NCBI RefSeq assembly: GCF_947487575.1
Contig: NZ_CANKXG010000005.1
Coordinates: forward strand, 236,641 to 300,640
DNA: 64,000 nt
Direction of reading: 5' to 3'
Source: an uncultured Algibacter sp.
GTDB lineage: Bacteria > Bacteroidota > Bacteroidia > Flavobacteriales > Flavobacteriaceae
Positions 29,174-38,040 of the stretch are shown here, piece after piece; within the stretch, counting starts at the first letter, position 1; each line of letters starts with the position of its first letter. The notes beneath the pieces are model-generated. The model was given only the letters and a program-made list of their open reading frames with translations. It did not search any database and was not told the DNA's origin. A program made the translations under genes and the position numbers.

Positions 29174-30031
29174 TTAGTTACCGGCTTCTAGATTTTTCAT
29201 TTCTTTTTCAATCATGTCGTAAAACTGATCGATTTTTGGTAAGATAACAACACGCGTACGTCTGTTTTTTGCTCTGTTTGCAGCGGTATCATTATCTGCT
29301 AAAGGCACATAAGAACTACGTCCTGCGGCAATTAATTGTCCTGGATTAACATCGAGAGTTTGAAGCACTCTAATAATAGATGTTGAACGTTTTACACTTA
29401 AATCCCAGTTATCAATTAGCACACCTTTGCTGTATGATTGACTGTCTGTATGACCTTCTATCATAGCTTCGAAATCTGGTTTGCTATTTATTACTTTAGC
29501 TACTTTTGCTAATACATCTTTAGCTTTTGATGTTACGTTGTAACTACCACTTTGAAATAATAATTTATCAGCAATAGATATAAATACCACACCTTTTTCA
29601 ACATTTACTTCAATATCAGGGTCATTTATGCCAACCTCACGCTTTAAGCTTGTTACTAATGCTAAAGTAACGCTGTCTTTTCTAGTGATTGCATCTTGTA
29701 AACGTGTTATTTTTAAATCTCTTTCTTTTAGAGTTTCTAAAGATTTTTCAAGATTAGTTGCACCTTTTGTTGTTAATTCTGTTAAATCCTGAGAACTTTT
29801 AATAAGGGCATTGTTGTTCTTTTTTAAATCTTCTAACTGATCTTTCATAGCCTCAACACGTGCTGTTGCAGAAGCTCTGTCTTCTAAACACGCGTTTAAC
29901 TTTACAGTTGCAGAATTAAGTAAGTCTTGAGTTTCTTTTTGTTTTGCTTCAAGATCTGTGAACAATTTTTTTGATACACATGAACTTAGTAAAAGCATTG
30001 CAGATACACTAAGTAATAAAATTTTTTTCAT
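29174..30031 (-). CDS. OmpA-family outer-membrane lipoprotein
   Basis: The lipoprotein signal (MKKILLLSVSAMLLLSSC, Cys18) is followed by a coiled coil (about 20-120) and a C-terminal OmpA peptidoglycan-binding domain (FQSGSYNVT, IEGHTDSQSYSKG, NWDLSVKRSTSI, AAGRSSYVPLADNDT, NRRTRVVILP). It probably links the outer membrane to peptidoglycan. It is monocistronic and followed by a terminator. Confidence 0.93.
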   Translation of the reverse strand: MKKILLLSVSAMLLLSSCVSKKLFTDLEAKQKETQDLLNSATVKLNACLEDRASATARVEAMKDQLEDLKKNNNALIKSSQDLTELTTKGATNLEKSLETLKERDLKITRLQDAITRKDSVTLALVTSLKREVGINDPDIEVNVEKGVVFISIADKLLFQSGSYNVTSKAKDVLAKVAKVINSKPDFEAMIEGHTDSQSYSKGVLIDNWDLSVKRSTSIIRVLQTLDVNPGQLIAAGRSSYVPLADNDTAANRAKNRRTRVVILPKIDQFYDMIEKEMKNLEAGN

Positions 30032-30124
30032 GATTATTATTAAGGATTAATATTCTAAATATTGACACAAAAATATGCAAAAATCAGTCTGTTTTAACAT
30101 TTTAACAAAACTTTTACTAACGAG

Positions 30125-31114
30125 TTATAAACTTTTGTAGTCGGTTTTTTTATTTACGAAATAATCGAACACTATGGATGTTCTGGAGTAGTATTTTGTT
30201 TTGGTTTTTATTGATTTTCTTTGAGTTAAGATATGATTTAGATGGTAGTAATAACTAAAATGTGCTTTAAGGATTGCATAAGTGTGTTTGGGTTTTAATT
30301 CAATTAAGAATTTTATTCCAGCAATACCATCTAAGATGAGGCGCATAAATATTTTTCCAAGAATAGAACCGTTAGCGTTTTTAGTTAATGTTATAAGACT
30401 ATTTCTAAAATTTAAGAAGGTTTTTTTTGGGTTGGTATTTTTAAGTGTAGCTCCGCCGACATGATAAACCTCTGCTTCACCAACATATTTTATTAAATAG
30501 CCTAAGTTTTTTGCACGCCAACATAGATCTATTTCTTCCATGTGTGCAAAAAAGTGCTCATCAAAACCTTTTAATTTTTTAAACACATTACTTTTGATAA
30601 ATAGACATGCTCCTGACGCCCAAAATATTTCGGTTGTATCATTATATTGTCCTTGGTCTTTTTCAAGAGTATCAAAAATTCTTCCTCTGCAATATGGGTA
30701 CCCATATTTATCTATAAACCCACCGCCAGCTCCTGCATATTCAAAATAGTCTTTTTTGTTGTAATCTAATATTTTTGGTTGAATAATGGCTGTGTTTTCT
30801 TCCTTTGAGAATGTGTTAATAATTGGGGTTAGCCAGTTTGAAGTAACTTCAATATCACTATTTAATAAGCAGAAAACATCAGCTTCTACCATTTTTAAAG
30901 CATCGTTATAACCTTTGGCATAGCCTTCATTTCCTTTGTTTTGAATAATTTTGATAGCAGGGTACGTAGTTTTTATAAATGAAATAGAATCATCTGTTGA
31001 GGCATTGTCTGCAACATAAATATCTGCACCTTTTGAATATTTAATTACTGATGGTAAAAATTGCTCTAAAAGCTTTTTTCCGTTCCAGTTTAATATGACA
31101 ACTGCTAATCTCAT
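30125..31114 (-). CDS. glycosyltransferase family 2
   Basis: The GT-A fold is seen in VVILNWNGKKLLEQF, ADNASTDDS and CLLNSDIEV (DxD-like), with FDEHFFAHMEEIDLCWRAKNLG and YHVGGAT as in rhamnosyltransferase-like GT2 proteins. It is likely involved in cell-surface glycan synthesis; donor and acceptor are unknown. Its ATG overlaps the stop of the upstream HsdR_N-like gene (ATGA). Confidence 0.9.
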   Translation of the reverse strand: MRLAVVILNWNGKKLLEQFLPSVIKYSKGADIYVADNASTDDSISFIKTTYPAIKIIQNKGNEGYAKGYNDALKMVEADVFCLLNSDIEVTSNWLTPIINTFSKEENTAIIQPKILDYNKKDYFEYAGAGGGFIDKYGYPYCRGRIFDTLEKDQGQYNDTTEIFWASGACLFIKSNVFKKLKGFDEHFFAHMEEIDLCWRAKNLGYLIKYVGEAEVYHVGGATLKNTNPKKTFLNFRNSLITLTKNANGSILGKIFMRLILDGIAGIKFLIELKPKHTYAILKAHFSYYYHLNHILTQRKSIKTKTKYYSRTSIVFDYFVNKKTDYKSL

Positions 31115-31557
31115 TTTTTATATTCTGGGATTTCTTTTAAAAATTGATAGCACTCATTTTCAAAATCCATTTGACAATAATAATGATTTAATCCATTGGT
31201 TACCATTAAGAAAGTGGCATTTAACTCTAAATTATATCGTGCTATCTGATCGAAGGTCTTTTGATTAACATTTATTTTTGGTGCTTTGCATTCTACTATA
31301 AGGTGAATGCTGCCATCTGGATTATATACTACAATGTCATAGCGCTTTTTTAATGTGTTTATAATTATTTCTTTCTCAACATTAATTAAAGATTTAGGAT
31401 ACCCTTTTTCTTGTATTAAAAACTGAATACAATGCTGACGTACCCATTCTTCAGGTTGTAAAATGATAAATTTTTTGCGTACTGGATCAAAAATAGAAAC
31501 TTTATTTTCGCTATTTTTGAATCTGAATTTATATGTGTGGAAATTTAAATTTTGCAC
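31111..31557 (-). CDS. HsdR N-terminal (HSDR_N)-like PD-(D/E)xK domain protein
   Basis: The protein has 148 aa. It carries EEWVRQHCIQFL, then KRYDIVVYNPDGSIHLIVECKAP, which has the D...E-x-K spacing of a restriction-endonuclease fold, and QIARYNLELNATFLMVTNG. This is a free-standing HSDR_N domain with no helicase or methylase beside it, so it is not an R-M system. A housekeeping nucleic-acid role next to holA is possible but unproven. The start is GTG at 31557, 61 bp from the divergent holA start. Confidence 0.82.
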   Translation of the reverse strand: MQNLNFHTYKFRFKNSENKVSIFDPVRKKFIILQPEEWVRQHCIQFLIQEKGYPKSLINVEKEIIINTLKKRYDIVVYNPDGSIHLIVECKAPKINVNQKTFDQIARYNLELNATFLMVTNGLNHYYCQMDFENECYQFLKEIPEYKK

Positions 31558-31618
31558 CTCACAAATTTATCATTATAATGTCACTTCAAGTGATTTTCAT
31601 AGAAATTTTTATTACGAT

Positions 31619-32623
31619 TTGGACGAAGTCAAACAATTAGTTACTGACATAAAAAACAAAAAACTAAAACCTATTTATTTTTTAATGGGTGAGGAGGCTT
31701 ATTATATTGATAAAATCTCAGACTATATTGAAGCTACAGTTTTAGCTGAAGAAGAGCGTGGTTTTAACCAAATGGTATTGTATGGTAGAGATGTAACAGT
31801 TGATGATATTGTAGGGAATGCAAAGCGTTACCCAATGATGGCAGAATATCAAGTGGTTATTGTAAAAGAAGCTCAAGACTTATCGCGCTCTATTGAAAAA
31901 CTAGCTAAATATGCTGAAAACCCACAACCTACAACGGTTCTTGTGGTTAATTATAAATACAAAAAGATTGATAAGCGTAAGGCTTTATATAAAACACTCA
32001 AGAAAACAGGTGTGGTTTATGAAAGTAAAAAGCTTTATGAAAATCAAGTTGCCGATTGGATACGTCGTGTGTTATCTCCCAAAAAATATACTATTTCGCC
32101 TAAGGCGGCTCAAATGCTTGTTGAGTTTTTAGGAACAGATTTGAGTAAAATCAATAATGAGTTAGAAAAGCTTCAAATTATTTTACCAGAAGGCACTCAA
32201 ATTTCTCCAGATCATATTGAAGAAAATATAGGAATAAGTAAGGATTATAATAATTTTGAATTGCGTAAGGCTATTGGAGAACGAAATACACTCAAAGCAT
32301 ATAAAATAGTTAATTATTTTGCTGATAACCCTAAAGATAACCCCATGGTGGTTACGGTATCATTGCTATTTGGTTTTTTCTCTCAACTACTTCATTTTCA
32401 TGGATTAAAAGATAAGTCACCAAGAAGTGTAGCGTCTGCATTACGGGTGAATCCTTATTTTGTTAACGATTATATTACAGCAGCTAAAAACTTCCCCATG
32501 CGAAAAGTGAGTGCTGTTGTTTCAACCTTAAGAGAGTTTGATGTAAAAAGTAAGGGCGTTGGTTCTAACGCTGTGCCTCAAGGGGATTTGCTTAGAGAAT
32601 TAATGGTTAAAATATTGTCTTAA
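31619..32623 (+). CDS. holA: DNA polymerase III subunit delta
   Basis: The protein has 334 aa. The clamp-loader delta subunit is recognised from KPIYFLMGEEAYYIDKISDYI, MVLYGRDVTVDDIVGNAKRYPMM, VVIVKEAQDL and the C-terminal helical part. It opens the beta clamp in the replisome. The start is set at TTG 31619 (LDEVKQLVTDIKNKK, read Met-Asp-Glu...). An ATG at 31463 in the same frame would add 52 residues without family resemblance and run through the divergent HSDR_N gene. Confidence 0.92.
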   Translation: MDEVKQLVTDIKNKKLKPIYFLMGEEAYYIDKISDYIEATVLAEEERGFNQMVLYGRDVTVDDIVGNAKRYPMMAEYQVVIVKEAQDLSRSIEKLAKYAENPQPTTVLVVNYKYKKIDKRKALYKTLKKTGVVYESKKLYENQVADWIRRVLSPKKYTISPKAAQMLVEFLGTDLSKINNELEKLQIILPEGTQISPDHIEENIGISKDYNNFELRKAIGERNTLKAYKIVNYFADNPKDNPMVVTVSLLFGFFSQLLHFHGLKDKSPRSVASALRVNPYFVNDYITAAKNFPMRKVSAVVSTLREFDVKSKGVGSNAVPQGDLLRELMVKILS

Positions 32624-32626
32624 TTT

Positions 32627-34120
32627 TTATATATAAACCGAGATAGTTAATACTAGCATTGTAAATAATAATAGGATAATAACAAGTGGCATCACAAATT
32701 TCAACCATTTATTGAATCCAACTTTTACTATAGCTAGAGTGGCTAAAATTAATCCTGTAGGGTTTATAAATGCAAATAAGCCCATCCCGTATTGATAAGC
32801 GTTTACAATCATTTCTCGCCCTATACCAACACCATCAGCTAAGGGAGACATTATTGGCATGGTTAATACCGCCATACCAGAAGATGAAGGTATAAAGAAG
32901 GATAACCCACCATAAATGTATAACATAGTATTTATAAATATGCCTTTATTCATACCATTAGTTGTATTGCTTGCATAATATAAAAGGGTATCGCTAATTT
33001 GTCCATCATTCATTAAAATAGTTACGCCTCTAGCTATTCCTATAATTATGGCAACGCCTAATAAATCTCCAGCACCTTTTACAAAAACATCTACAAAAGC
33101 GTGTTCTTTTATTTTACCTATAATGCCTATGGCTATGGCACCAATTAGAAACACAACAGTCATTTCTATAAGCCACCATTCTAATTGAGAAACGCCATAA
33201 ATCATAATTATAAAGCACAAAATAAATACAATAAGTATAAGGCGTAAACGGAAAGTTAGTTTTAATGTAGAATTTGTAGTGCTACCAAAATGTTTTTCTA
33301 TAGCTTCTTTTTGATCATATATAATAGATTTTGTAGGGTCTTTTTTTACACGTTGAGCATACCTAATAATATATAAGATGCAAATTAGAGTTCCTAAACC
33401 TAGCATAATAAATCTTCCTATAATTCCAGTTGTCCAATTTATTCCAGCTGCGTCAGATGCTATAATGGAGCTAAAAGGGTTTGTTGTTGAACACATTGTG
33501 CCTATCGACGAGCCTATATAAATACATGCTAATGGTGCCATGGCATCGTATTTCGCTGCTAAAAATATGGGTATAAGAATAGGATAGAAAGCTATGGTTT
33601 CTTCAGCTAAGCCAAATGTTGTACCTCCAATTGCAATTAAAGTAGTAACTAATATAATGAGTATGTACTCATATCCTTTTAATGTTTTGGCTAGCCATGA
33701 AATACCTGCATCAAAAGCATTTGTATAATTAATAATACCAATTAAACCTCCTATAATTAAAACAAGAAAAATAATATCTGCGCCTTCTATTATGCCCTTA
33801 ATGGGAGATTTTATAAAAGCAATAACACCTTGTGGTTTTGCTTCAACTTTCTTATAAGTATTAGGTATGCTAATGGGCTTCCAAATATCTCCATTAGTAA
33901 ATTTATCTATAGGGATTTTAATTTCAAGAAGATTTAAAGTTTCTTGTGATGCAGTAAGTATAGTGGTTTTGTTTAAGCTTGTTTTCGTAAAAGTGTTTTC
34001 AGCTTTGTTATAAGCTAAAGAATCGTATTTTCCTGAAGGAACAAACCAAGTTAAAATGGCTACTAATCCAGCAATTAGTATTAAAATGGTTTGGGCGGTT
34101 GGAAATTTTAATGTTTTCAA
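32627..34120 (-). CDS. YfcC/DcuC-family membrane carrier
   Basis: The protein has 497 aa and about 12 hydrophobic helices. The N-terminus KFPTAQTILILIAGLVAILT and the motifs TTFGLAEETIAFYPI, IGSSIGTMCSTTNPFSS and FFIPSSSGMAVLTMPI fit the YfcC branch of C4-dicarboxylate/arginine-type anaerobic carriers. The substrate is unknown. The start appears to be TTG at 34120 since no ATG precedes the conserved KFPTAQ. It is convergent with holA and leaves only 3 bp between stops. Confidence 0.85.
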   Translation of the reverse strand: MKTLKFPTAQTILILIAGLVAILTWFVPSGKYDSLAYNKAENTFTKTSLNKTTILTASQETLNLLEIKIPIDKFTNGDIWKPISIPNTYKKVEAKPQGVIAFIKSPIKGIIEGADIIFLVLIIGGLIGIINYTNAFDAGISWLAKTLKGYEYILIILVTTLIAIGGTTFGLAEETIAFYPILIPIFLAAKYDAMAPLACIYIGSSIGTMCSTTNPFSSIIASDAAGINWTTGIIGRFIMLGLGTLICILYIIRYAQRVKKDPTKSIIYDQKEAIEKHFGSTTNSTLKLTFRLRLILIVFILCFIIMIYGVSQLEWWLIEMTVVFLIGAIAIGIIGKIKEHAFVDVFVKGAGDLLGVAIIIGIARGVTILMNDGQISDTLLYYASNTTNGMNKGIFINTMLYIYGGLSFFIPSSSGMAVLTMPIMSPLADGVGIGREMIVNAYQYGMGLFAFINPTGLILATLAIVKVGFNKWLKFVMPLVIILLLFTMLVLTISVYI

Positions 34121-34183
34121 TGCGGTAAATTTTTATTTAGACGAAAGATAATGTTATTTTAGTTTTAATAAATTTAGTTAAAA

Positions 34184-34849
34184 ATGAACATTGATATTCA
34201 TCAAAGTTGGAAACCTTATTTGGAAGAAGAATTTAAGAAGCTATACTTTTTAGATCTTTTGTGTTTTATTAAGTCTGAATATAGAAATAAGACTTGTTTT
34301 CCTCCCGAAAATCAAATTTTTAATGCGTTTAACTATTGTCCTTTTGAAGATTTAAAAGTGGTTATAATTGGTCAAGATCCTTACCACGGATCTGGTCAAG
34401 CTAATGGTTTATGTTTTTCTGTTAATGATGGCTTGAGTTATCCACCTTCACTTAAAAATATTTTTAAAGAAATTGAGTCCGATATAGGGGTGTCCTATCC
34501 AGAAAGTGGAAACTTAATACGATGGGCTAAACAAGGTGTTTTATTGTTGAATGCAACTTTAACTGTAAGAGCGCATGAGGCTGGCAGTCACCAAAAAAAG
34601 GGATGGGAGGTTTTTACAGATTCAATAATTAAAATGATTAGTAATGAAAAAGAGAATATTGTGTTTTTGCTTTGGGGAGGGTATGCAAAGAAGAAGATAA
34701 AATTAATTGACGGTAGCAAACATAAAATATTAACGGCTGGTCACCCATCTCCACTAAGTGCTAATAGAGGCTATTGGTTTGGGAATAATAATTTTTTAGA
34801 TGCAAATAAATACTTAAAAGATAAAGAGTTAGGTATAATAGAGTGGTAG
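34184..34849 (+). CDS. ung: uracil-DNA glycosylase, family 1
   Basis: The protein has 221 aa. The catalytic loop GQDPYH has Asp65 and His68, the uracil-specificity strand LLLNATLTV follows, and the DNA-intercalation motif is GHPSPLSANRGYWF. It removes uracil from DNA to start base excision repair. Standard length; all key residues are present. Confidence 0.96.
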   Translation: MNIDIHQSWKPYLEEEFKKLYFLDLLCFIKSEYRNKTCFPPENQIFNAFNYCPFEDLKVVIIGQDPYHGSGQANGLCFSVNDGLSYPPSLKNIFKEIESDIGVSYPESGNLIRWAKQGVLLLNATLTVRAHEAGSHQKKGWEVFTDSIIKMISNEKENIVFLLWGGYAKKKIKLIDGSKHKILTAGHPSPLSANRGYWFGNNNFLDANKYLKDKELGIIEW

Positions 34850-34859
34850 AATAATTCTA

Positions 34860-34955
34860 TTAACTATTTTTATTTCTTACATAAACATGTAAAAGTAAAA
34901 AAAGTCCCAAAAAAATGGAAGCAAATAGAAAAACAGAGTATATTATAGGTAACAT
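34860..34955 (-). CDS. possible 31-aa single-helix membrane peptide
   Basis: Reads MLPIIYSVFLFASIFLGLF and onward to VYVRNKNS: one hydrophobic helix and a basic tail. It is too short to prove, but it lies directly downstream of and on the same strand as the more convincing small gene at 35033. Confidence 0.35.
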   Translation of the reverse strand: MLPIIYSVFLFASIFLGLFLLLHVYVRNKNS

Positions 34956-35032
34956 GGTTTAGCGTCTTTAAATTGTAATTTTTAGACACTAAAAAATATA
35001 TTTAGTCACAATTTTAATAAGGATAAATAAGT

Positions 35033-35209
35033 TTAACTTCCAGTAGGAGCAAGTATTTGCTGAGAAGTTGGTATAGATATACGTGTATTTAAAATAACTG
35101 GTTTTCTATCAACTTTCTTTGGTTTAATTGTTTTGTTACAACTAAACTTGAGTAATAATAAATTTAAAGCTACTAGTCCGGAAATAATTAGAGTAATTGT
35201 TAATAACAT
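35033..35209 (-). CDS. 58-aa small membrane protein ending APTGS
   Basis: One N-terminal transmembrane helix (MLLTITLIISGLVALNLLLL), a Cys, a Lys-rich stretch (NKTIKPKKVDRK), then a polar tail TSQQILAPTGS. ATG start, clear stop, and a charge pattern of a real membrane peptide. I believe similar tails occur in small Flavobacteriaceae proteins but cannot verify this. Function unknown. Confidence 0.55.
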   Translation of the reverse strand: MLLTITLIISGLVALNLLLLKFSCNKTIKPKKVDRKPVILNTRISIPTSQQILAPTGS

Positions 35210-35534
35210 AGGCGTTTTGGGTTAAATACTCGGCAAAATACTTTTTTTTTCGATTAAATGCAATTTTTTATCAATAAAATGTTAATATATGAAGTATTAT
35301 AAGTCAAAATTAACAAATAAATAGCTACAAACAATACGTACTTATGCTTATTTTTACGGTTTTGTTATTTGCTTAATTTAATATGTAAATATTTGTTGTC
35401 TTATTAATTATTAATATGTTCTTTTAAGTAAAATGTAATTTTATATAAAAGGCATTGATAAATTATAATTTGCATTATTTCAATGATGTAAAAAAGTTTT
35501 TTTAAATGAAATCGCTCATTTAATGAAATAAATT
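35210..35534. other. AT-rich intergenic region upstream of menB
   Basis: Very AT-rich with several T and A runs. No gene, RNA or clear repeat was seen apart from the -7 box at its right end. Confidence 0.5.
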
Positions 35535-35542
35535 TATTTTTG
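35535..35542 (+). promoter_or_regulatory. candidate -7 promoter element of the men operon
   Basis: TATTTTTG matches TAnnTTTG exactly, 18 bp before the menB ATG. A TTG in frame with menB at 35540 is part of this box and so is not the start. The -33 TTG is not clear. Confidence 0.45.
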
Positions 35543-35560
35543 GATAAAATAAAAATAAAC

Positions 35561-36400
35561 ATGAATAAACCGGATTGGGTAGTTGTCAAAAAGTATCAAG
35601 ATATCACTTATAAAAAGTGTAATGGCGTTGCTAGAATAGCATTTAATAGACCGGATGTACGAAATGCTTTTAGGCCAAAAACAACAAGTGAATTATATGA
35701 TGCTTTCTATGATGCAAATGAAGATGTAAATATAGGAGTAGTATTGTTATCTGCTGAAGGCCCATCTACAAAAGATGGTGTTTATTCGTTTTGTAGTGGT
35801 GGTGATCAAAAAGCAAGAGGGAAACAAGGTTATGTAGGTGAAGATGGTTACCATCGTTTAAATATATTGGAGGTACAACGTTTAATTCGTTTTATGCCAA
35901 AAGCTGTGATAGCTGTAGTTCCTGGCTGGGCTGTTGGTGGCGGACATAGTTTGCATGTGGTTTGCGATTTAACCCTTGCTAGTAAAGAGCATGCTATTTT
36001 TAAACAAACAGACGCCGATGTTACAAGTTTTGACGGTGGCTATGGTTCAGCTTATTTAGCAAAAATGGTAGGTCAAAAGAAAGCAAGAGAGATATTCTTT
36101 TTAGGAAGAAATTATTCTGCACAAGAAGCCTATGATATGGGAATGGTTAATGCAGTAATTCCTCATAATGATTTAGAAGGTACGGCTTATAGTTGGGCTC
36201 AAGAAATATTAGCAAAATCTCCAACATCTATTAAAATGCTTAAATTTGCTATGAATTTAACTGATGATGGTATGGTAGGGCAACAAGTTTTTGCAGGAGA
36301 AGCAACACGTTTAGCATATATGACTGATGAAGCAAAAGAAGGCAGAAATGCTTTTTTAGAGAAGCGTAAGCCTAATTTTGATAAAAAATGGATTCCATAA
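35561..36400 (+). CDS. menB: 1,4-dihydroxy-2-naphthoyl-CoA synthase
   Basis: The protein has 279 aa and a crotonase fold. It has MenB signatures: RPDVRNAFRPKTTSELYDAF, CSGGDQKARGKQGY, GWAVGGGHSLHVVCDLTLAS, TDADVTSFDGGYGSAYLAK and the C-terminal AFLEKRKPNFDK. It closes the naphthoquinone ring from succinylbenzoyl-CoA. It is first in a seven-gene same-strand run holding menA, menC and menE, and menA starts within its end. Confidence 0.96.
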   Translation: MNKPDWVVVKKYQDITYKKCNGVARIAFNRPDVRNAFRPKTTSELYDAFYDANEDVNIGVVLLSAEGPSTKDGVYSFCSGGDQKARGKQGYVGEDGYHRLNILEVQRLIRFMPKAVIAVVPGWAVGGGHSLHVVCDLTLASKEHAIFKQTDADVTSFDGGYGSAYLAKMVGQKKAREIFFLGRNYSAQEAYDMGMVNAVIPHNDLEGTAYSWAQEILAKSPTSIKMLKFAMNLTDDGMVGQQVFAGEATRLAYMTDEAKEGRNAFLEKRKPNFDKKWIP

Positions 36401-37308
36401 TGCAGAATATTTCCACTTGGGTTTCCGCCATGCGTTTAAGAACACTACCCTTATCAATTGCAGGTATTATTATAGCTGGATGTTTAGCACATTATAATGG
36501 CGTATTTAGATGGGATATTTTTATTCTTGCGATACTTACAACCCTTAGTTTTCAAATTCTTTCAAATCTTGCAAATGATTATGGAGATGGTGTTAAGGGA
36601 ACAGATAATGAAGAGCGTATTGGACCAGTAAGAGCCATACAATCTGGCGAGATTTCTCCAGAAGAACTAATAAATGCTATTAAGTTAAATATAATTATTT
36701 CAATAGTTTTTGCTTTTGCTCTTATATTTTGTGCCTTTGGTGTAAAACATTTTTTTCTTACTCTTTTCTTCTTTTTGCTAGCAATTGGTTCTATAGTTGC
36801 AGCAATTCGTTACACTATGGGTTATAATGCTTATGGGTATAAAGGTTTAGGAGATATTTTTGTATTTACTTTTTTTGGTTTAGCAAGCGTTATTGGCTGT
36901 TATGTTTTATTTGCAAAACAGATAGATCATGTTACTTTTTTACCTGCCTTTACCATTGGATTATTAAGTACAGCAGTATTAAATCTTAATAATATGCGTG
37001 ATAGATTGACCGACGAAAAATCAAATAAAATCACTTTAGCAGTTAAATTAGGAGAAAATAAAGTTAAGTTATATCATAATTTTCTGATTTTTGGAGCAAT
37101 TATACTTTCCGGATTATTTGGGATACTATATTATACTTCACCTTATAATTTAATTTTTATGATTGCGTATGTTCCTTTATTACTACATTTAAAAAGAATA
37201 AATAACAACCAAGACCCTAAGTTACTTGATTCAGAACTTAAAAAATTAGCATTAACAACTGTGCTGTTAGCTGTATTAATGGGAATAGGTCATTTACTGC
37301 CATTTTAG
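36400..37308 (+). CDS. menA: 1,4-dihydroxy-2-naphthoate polyprenyltransferase
   Basis: UbiA-family membrane prenyltransferase with about 8-9 helices. The first Asp-rich motif is LANDYGDGVKGTDNEERIGP and the second NMRDRLTDEKSNKIT. It attaches the isoprenoid tail in menaquinone synthesis. The start at 36400 uses the overlap TAATG with menB; an ATG at 36388 in frame would add four residues. Confidence 0.93.
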   Translation: MQNISTWVSAMRLRTLPLSIAGIIIAGCLAHYNGVFRWDIFILAILTTLSFQILSNLANDYGDGVKGTDNEERIGPVRAIQSGEISPEELINAIKLNIIISIVFAFALIFCAFGVKHFFLTLFFFLLAIGSIVAAIRYTMGYNAYGYKGLGDIFVFTFFGLASVIGCYVLFAKQIDHVTFLPAFTIGLLSTAVLNLNNMRDRLTDEKSNKITLAVKLGENKVKLYHNFLIFGAIILSGLFGILYYTSPYNLIFMIAYVPLLLHLKRINNNQDPKLLDSELKKLALTTVLLAVLMGIGHLLPF

Positions 37309-37344
37309 TATATTTAATACAACAAAAATTTAAATTTATTTAAA

Positions 37345-38022
37345 ATGAAAATCACATTTTACGGTCATGCCTGTTTAGGAATTCAAATTGAAGACACATA
37401 TATTTTAGTAGATCCTTTTATTACAGGTAACCCTAAGGTTTCAAATATTGATATTAGTACTCTAAAGGCAGATTATATTTTAGTTACACATGCTCATCAA
37501 GACCATATTCTAGATGTAGAAGCTATTGCAAAGCGAACCGATGCAGTAATAATTTCTAATTATGAAATTGTAACACACTATGGAAAATTAGGTTTAGAGG
37601 GGCACCCAATGAATCATGGTGGAACTTGGGATTTTGAGTTTGGTACCGTTAAATATGTAAATGCCATTCATAGCTCTTCATTTCCTGATGGAAGTTATGG
37701 CGGACAACCAGGAGGTTTTGTGATTGAAGGCGAGCATAAAAATATTTACATTGCTGGTGATACGGCTTTAACATATGACATGAAGTTAATTCCACTTCAA
37801 ACAAAATTAGATTTAGCCATTTTACCTATTGGCGATAATTTTACAATGGGTATTGATGATGCAATTTTAGCAAGTGATTTAGTTGAATGTGATAAAGTAC
37901 TTGGTTGTCATTTTGATACATTCGGTTATATCGAAATAGATCATGAAGTCGCAAAGCGAAAATTCTTCGAAAAAGATAAAGATTTGATGCTACTGAGAAT
38001 TGGTGATTTCATAGAATTGTAA
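37345..38022 (+). CDS. metallo-beta-lactamase-fold hydrolase (UPF0173 family)
   Basis: The protein has 225 aa. Metal ligands are in VTHAHQDHILD, GHPMNHGG, AGDTALT and GCHFDTFGY. UPF0173 proteins are zinc hydrolases of unknown substrate. It sits between menA and menC, so cotranscription with menaquinone genes is likely, but no men step needs it. Confidence 0.88.
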   Translation: MKITFYGHACLGIQIEDTYILVDPFITGNPKVSNIDISTLKADYILVTHAHQDHILDVEAIAKRTDAVIISNYEIVTHYGKLGLEGHPMNHGGTWDFEFGTVKYVNAIHSSSFPDGSYGGQPGGFVIEGEHKNIYIAGDTALTYDMKLIPLQTKLDLAILPIGDNFTMGIDDAILASDLVECDKVLGCHFDTFGYIEIDHEVAKRKFFEKDKDLMLLRIGDFIEL

Positions 38023-38040
38023 ATTAAAACACTTATTTTT

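Noticed and set aside
31111..31557. Type I restriction system
   Set aside because: Only the isolated N-terminal HsdR-like domain is present; no helicase motor, HsdM or HsdS nearby.
31463..31618. Longer holA start at ATG 31463
   Set aside because: The added residues overlap the divergent HSDR_N gene and lack resemblance to delta subunits, while LDEVKQLVTDIKNKK is the expected N-terminus.
35404..35589. Minus-strand 61-codon frame across the menB promoter
   Set aside because: It overlaps the menB start and the -7 box; its composition is that of AT-rich noncoding sequence.
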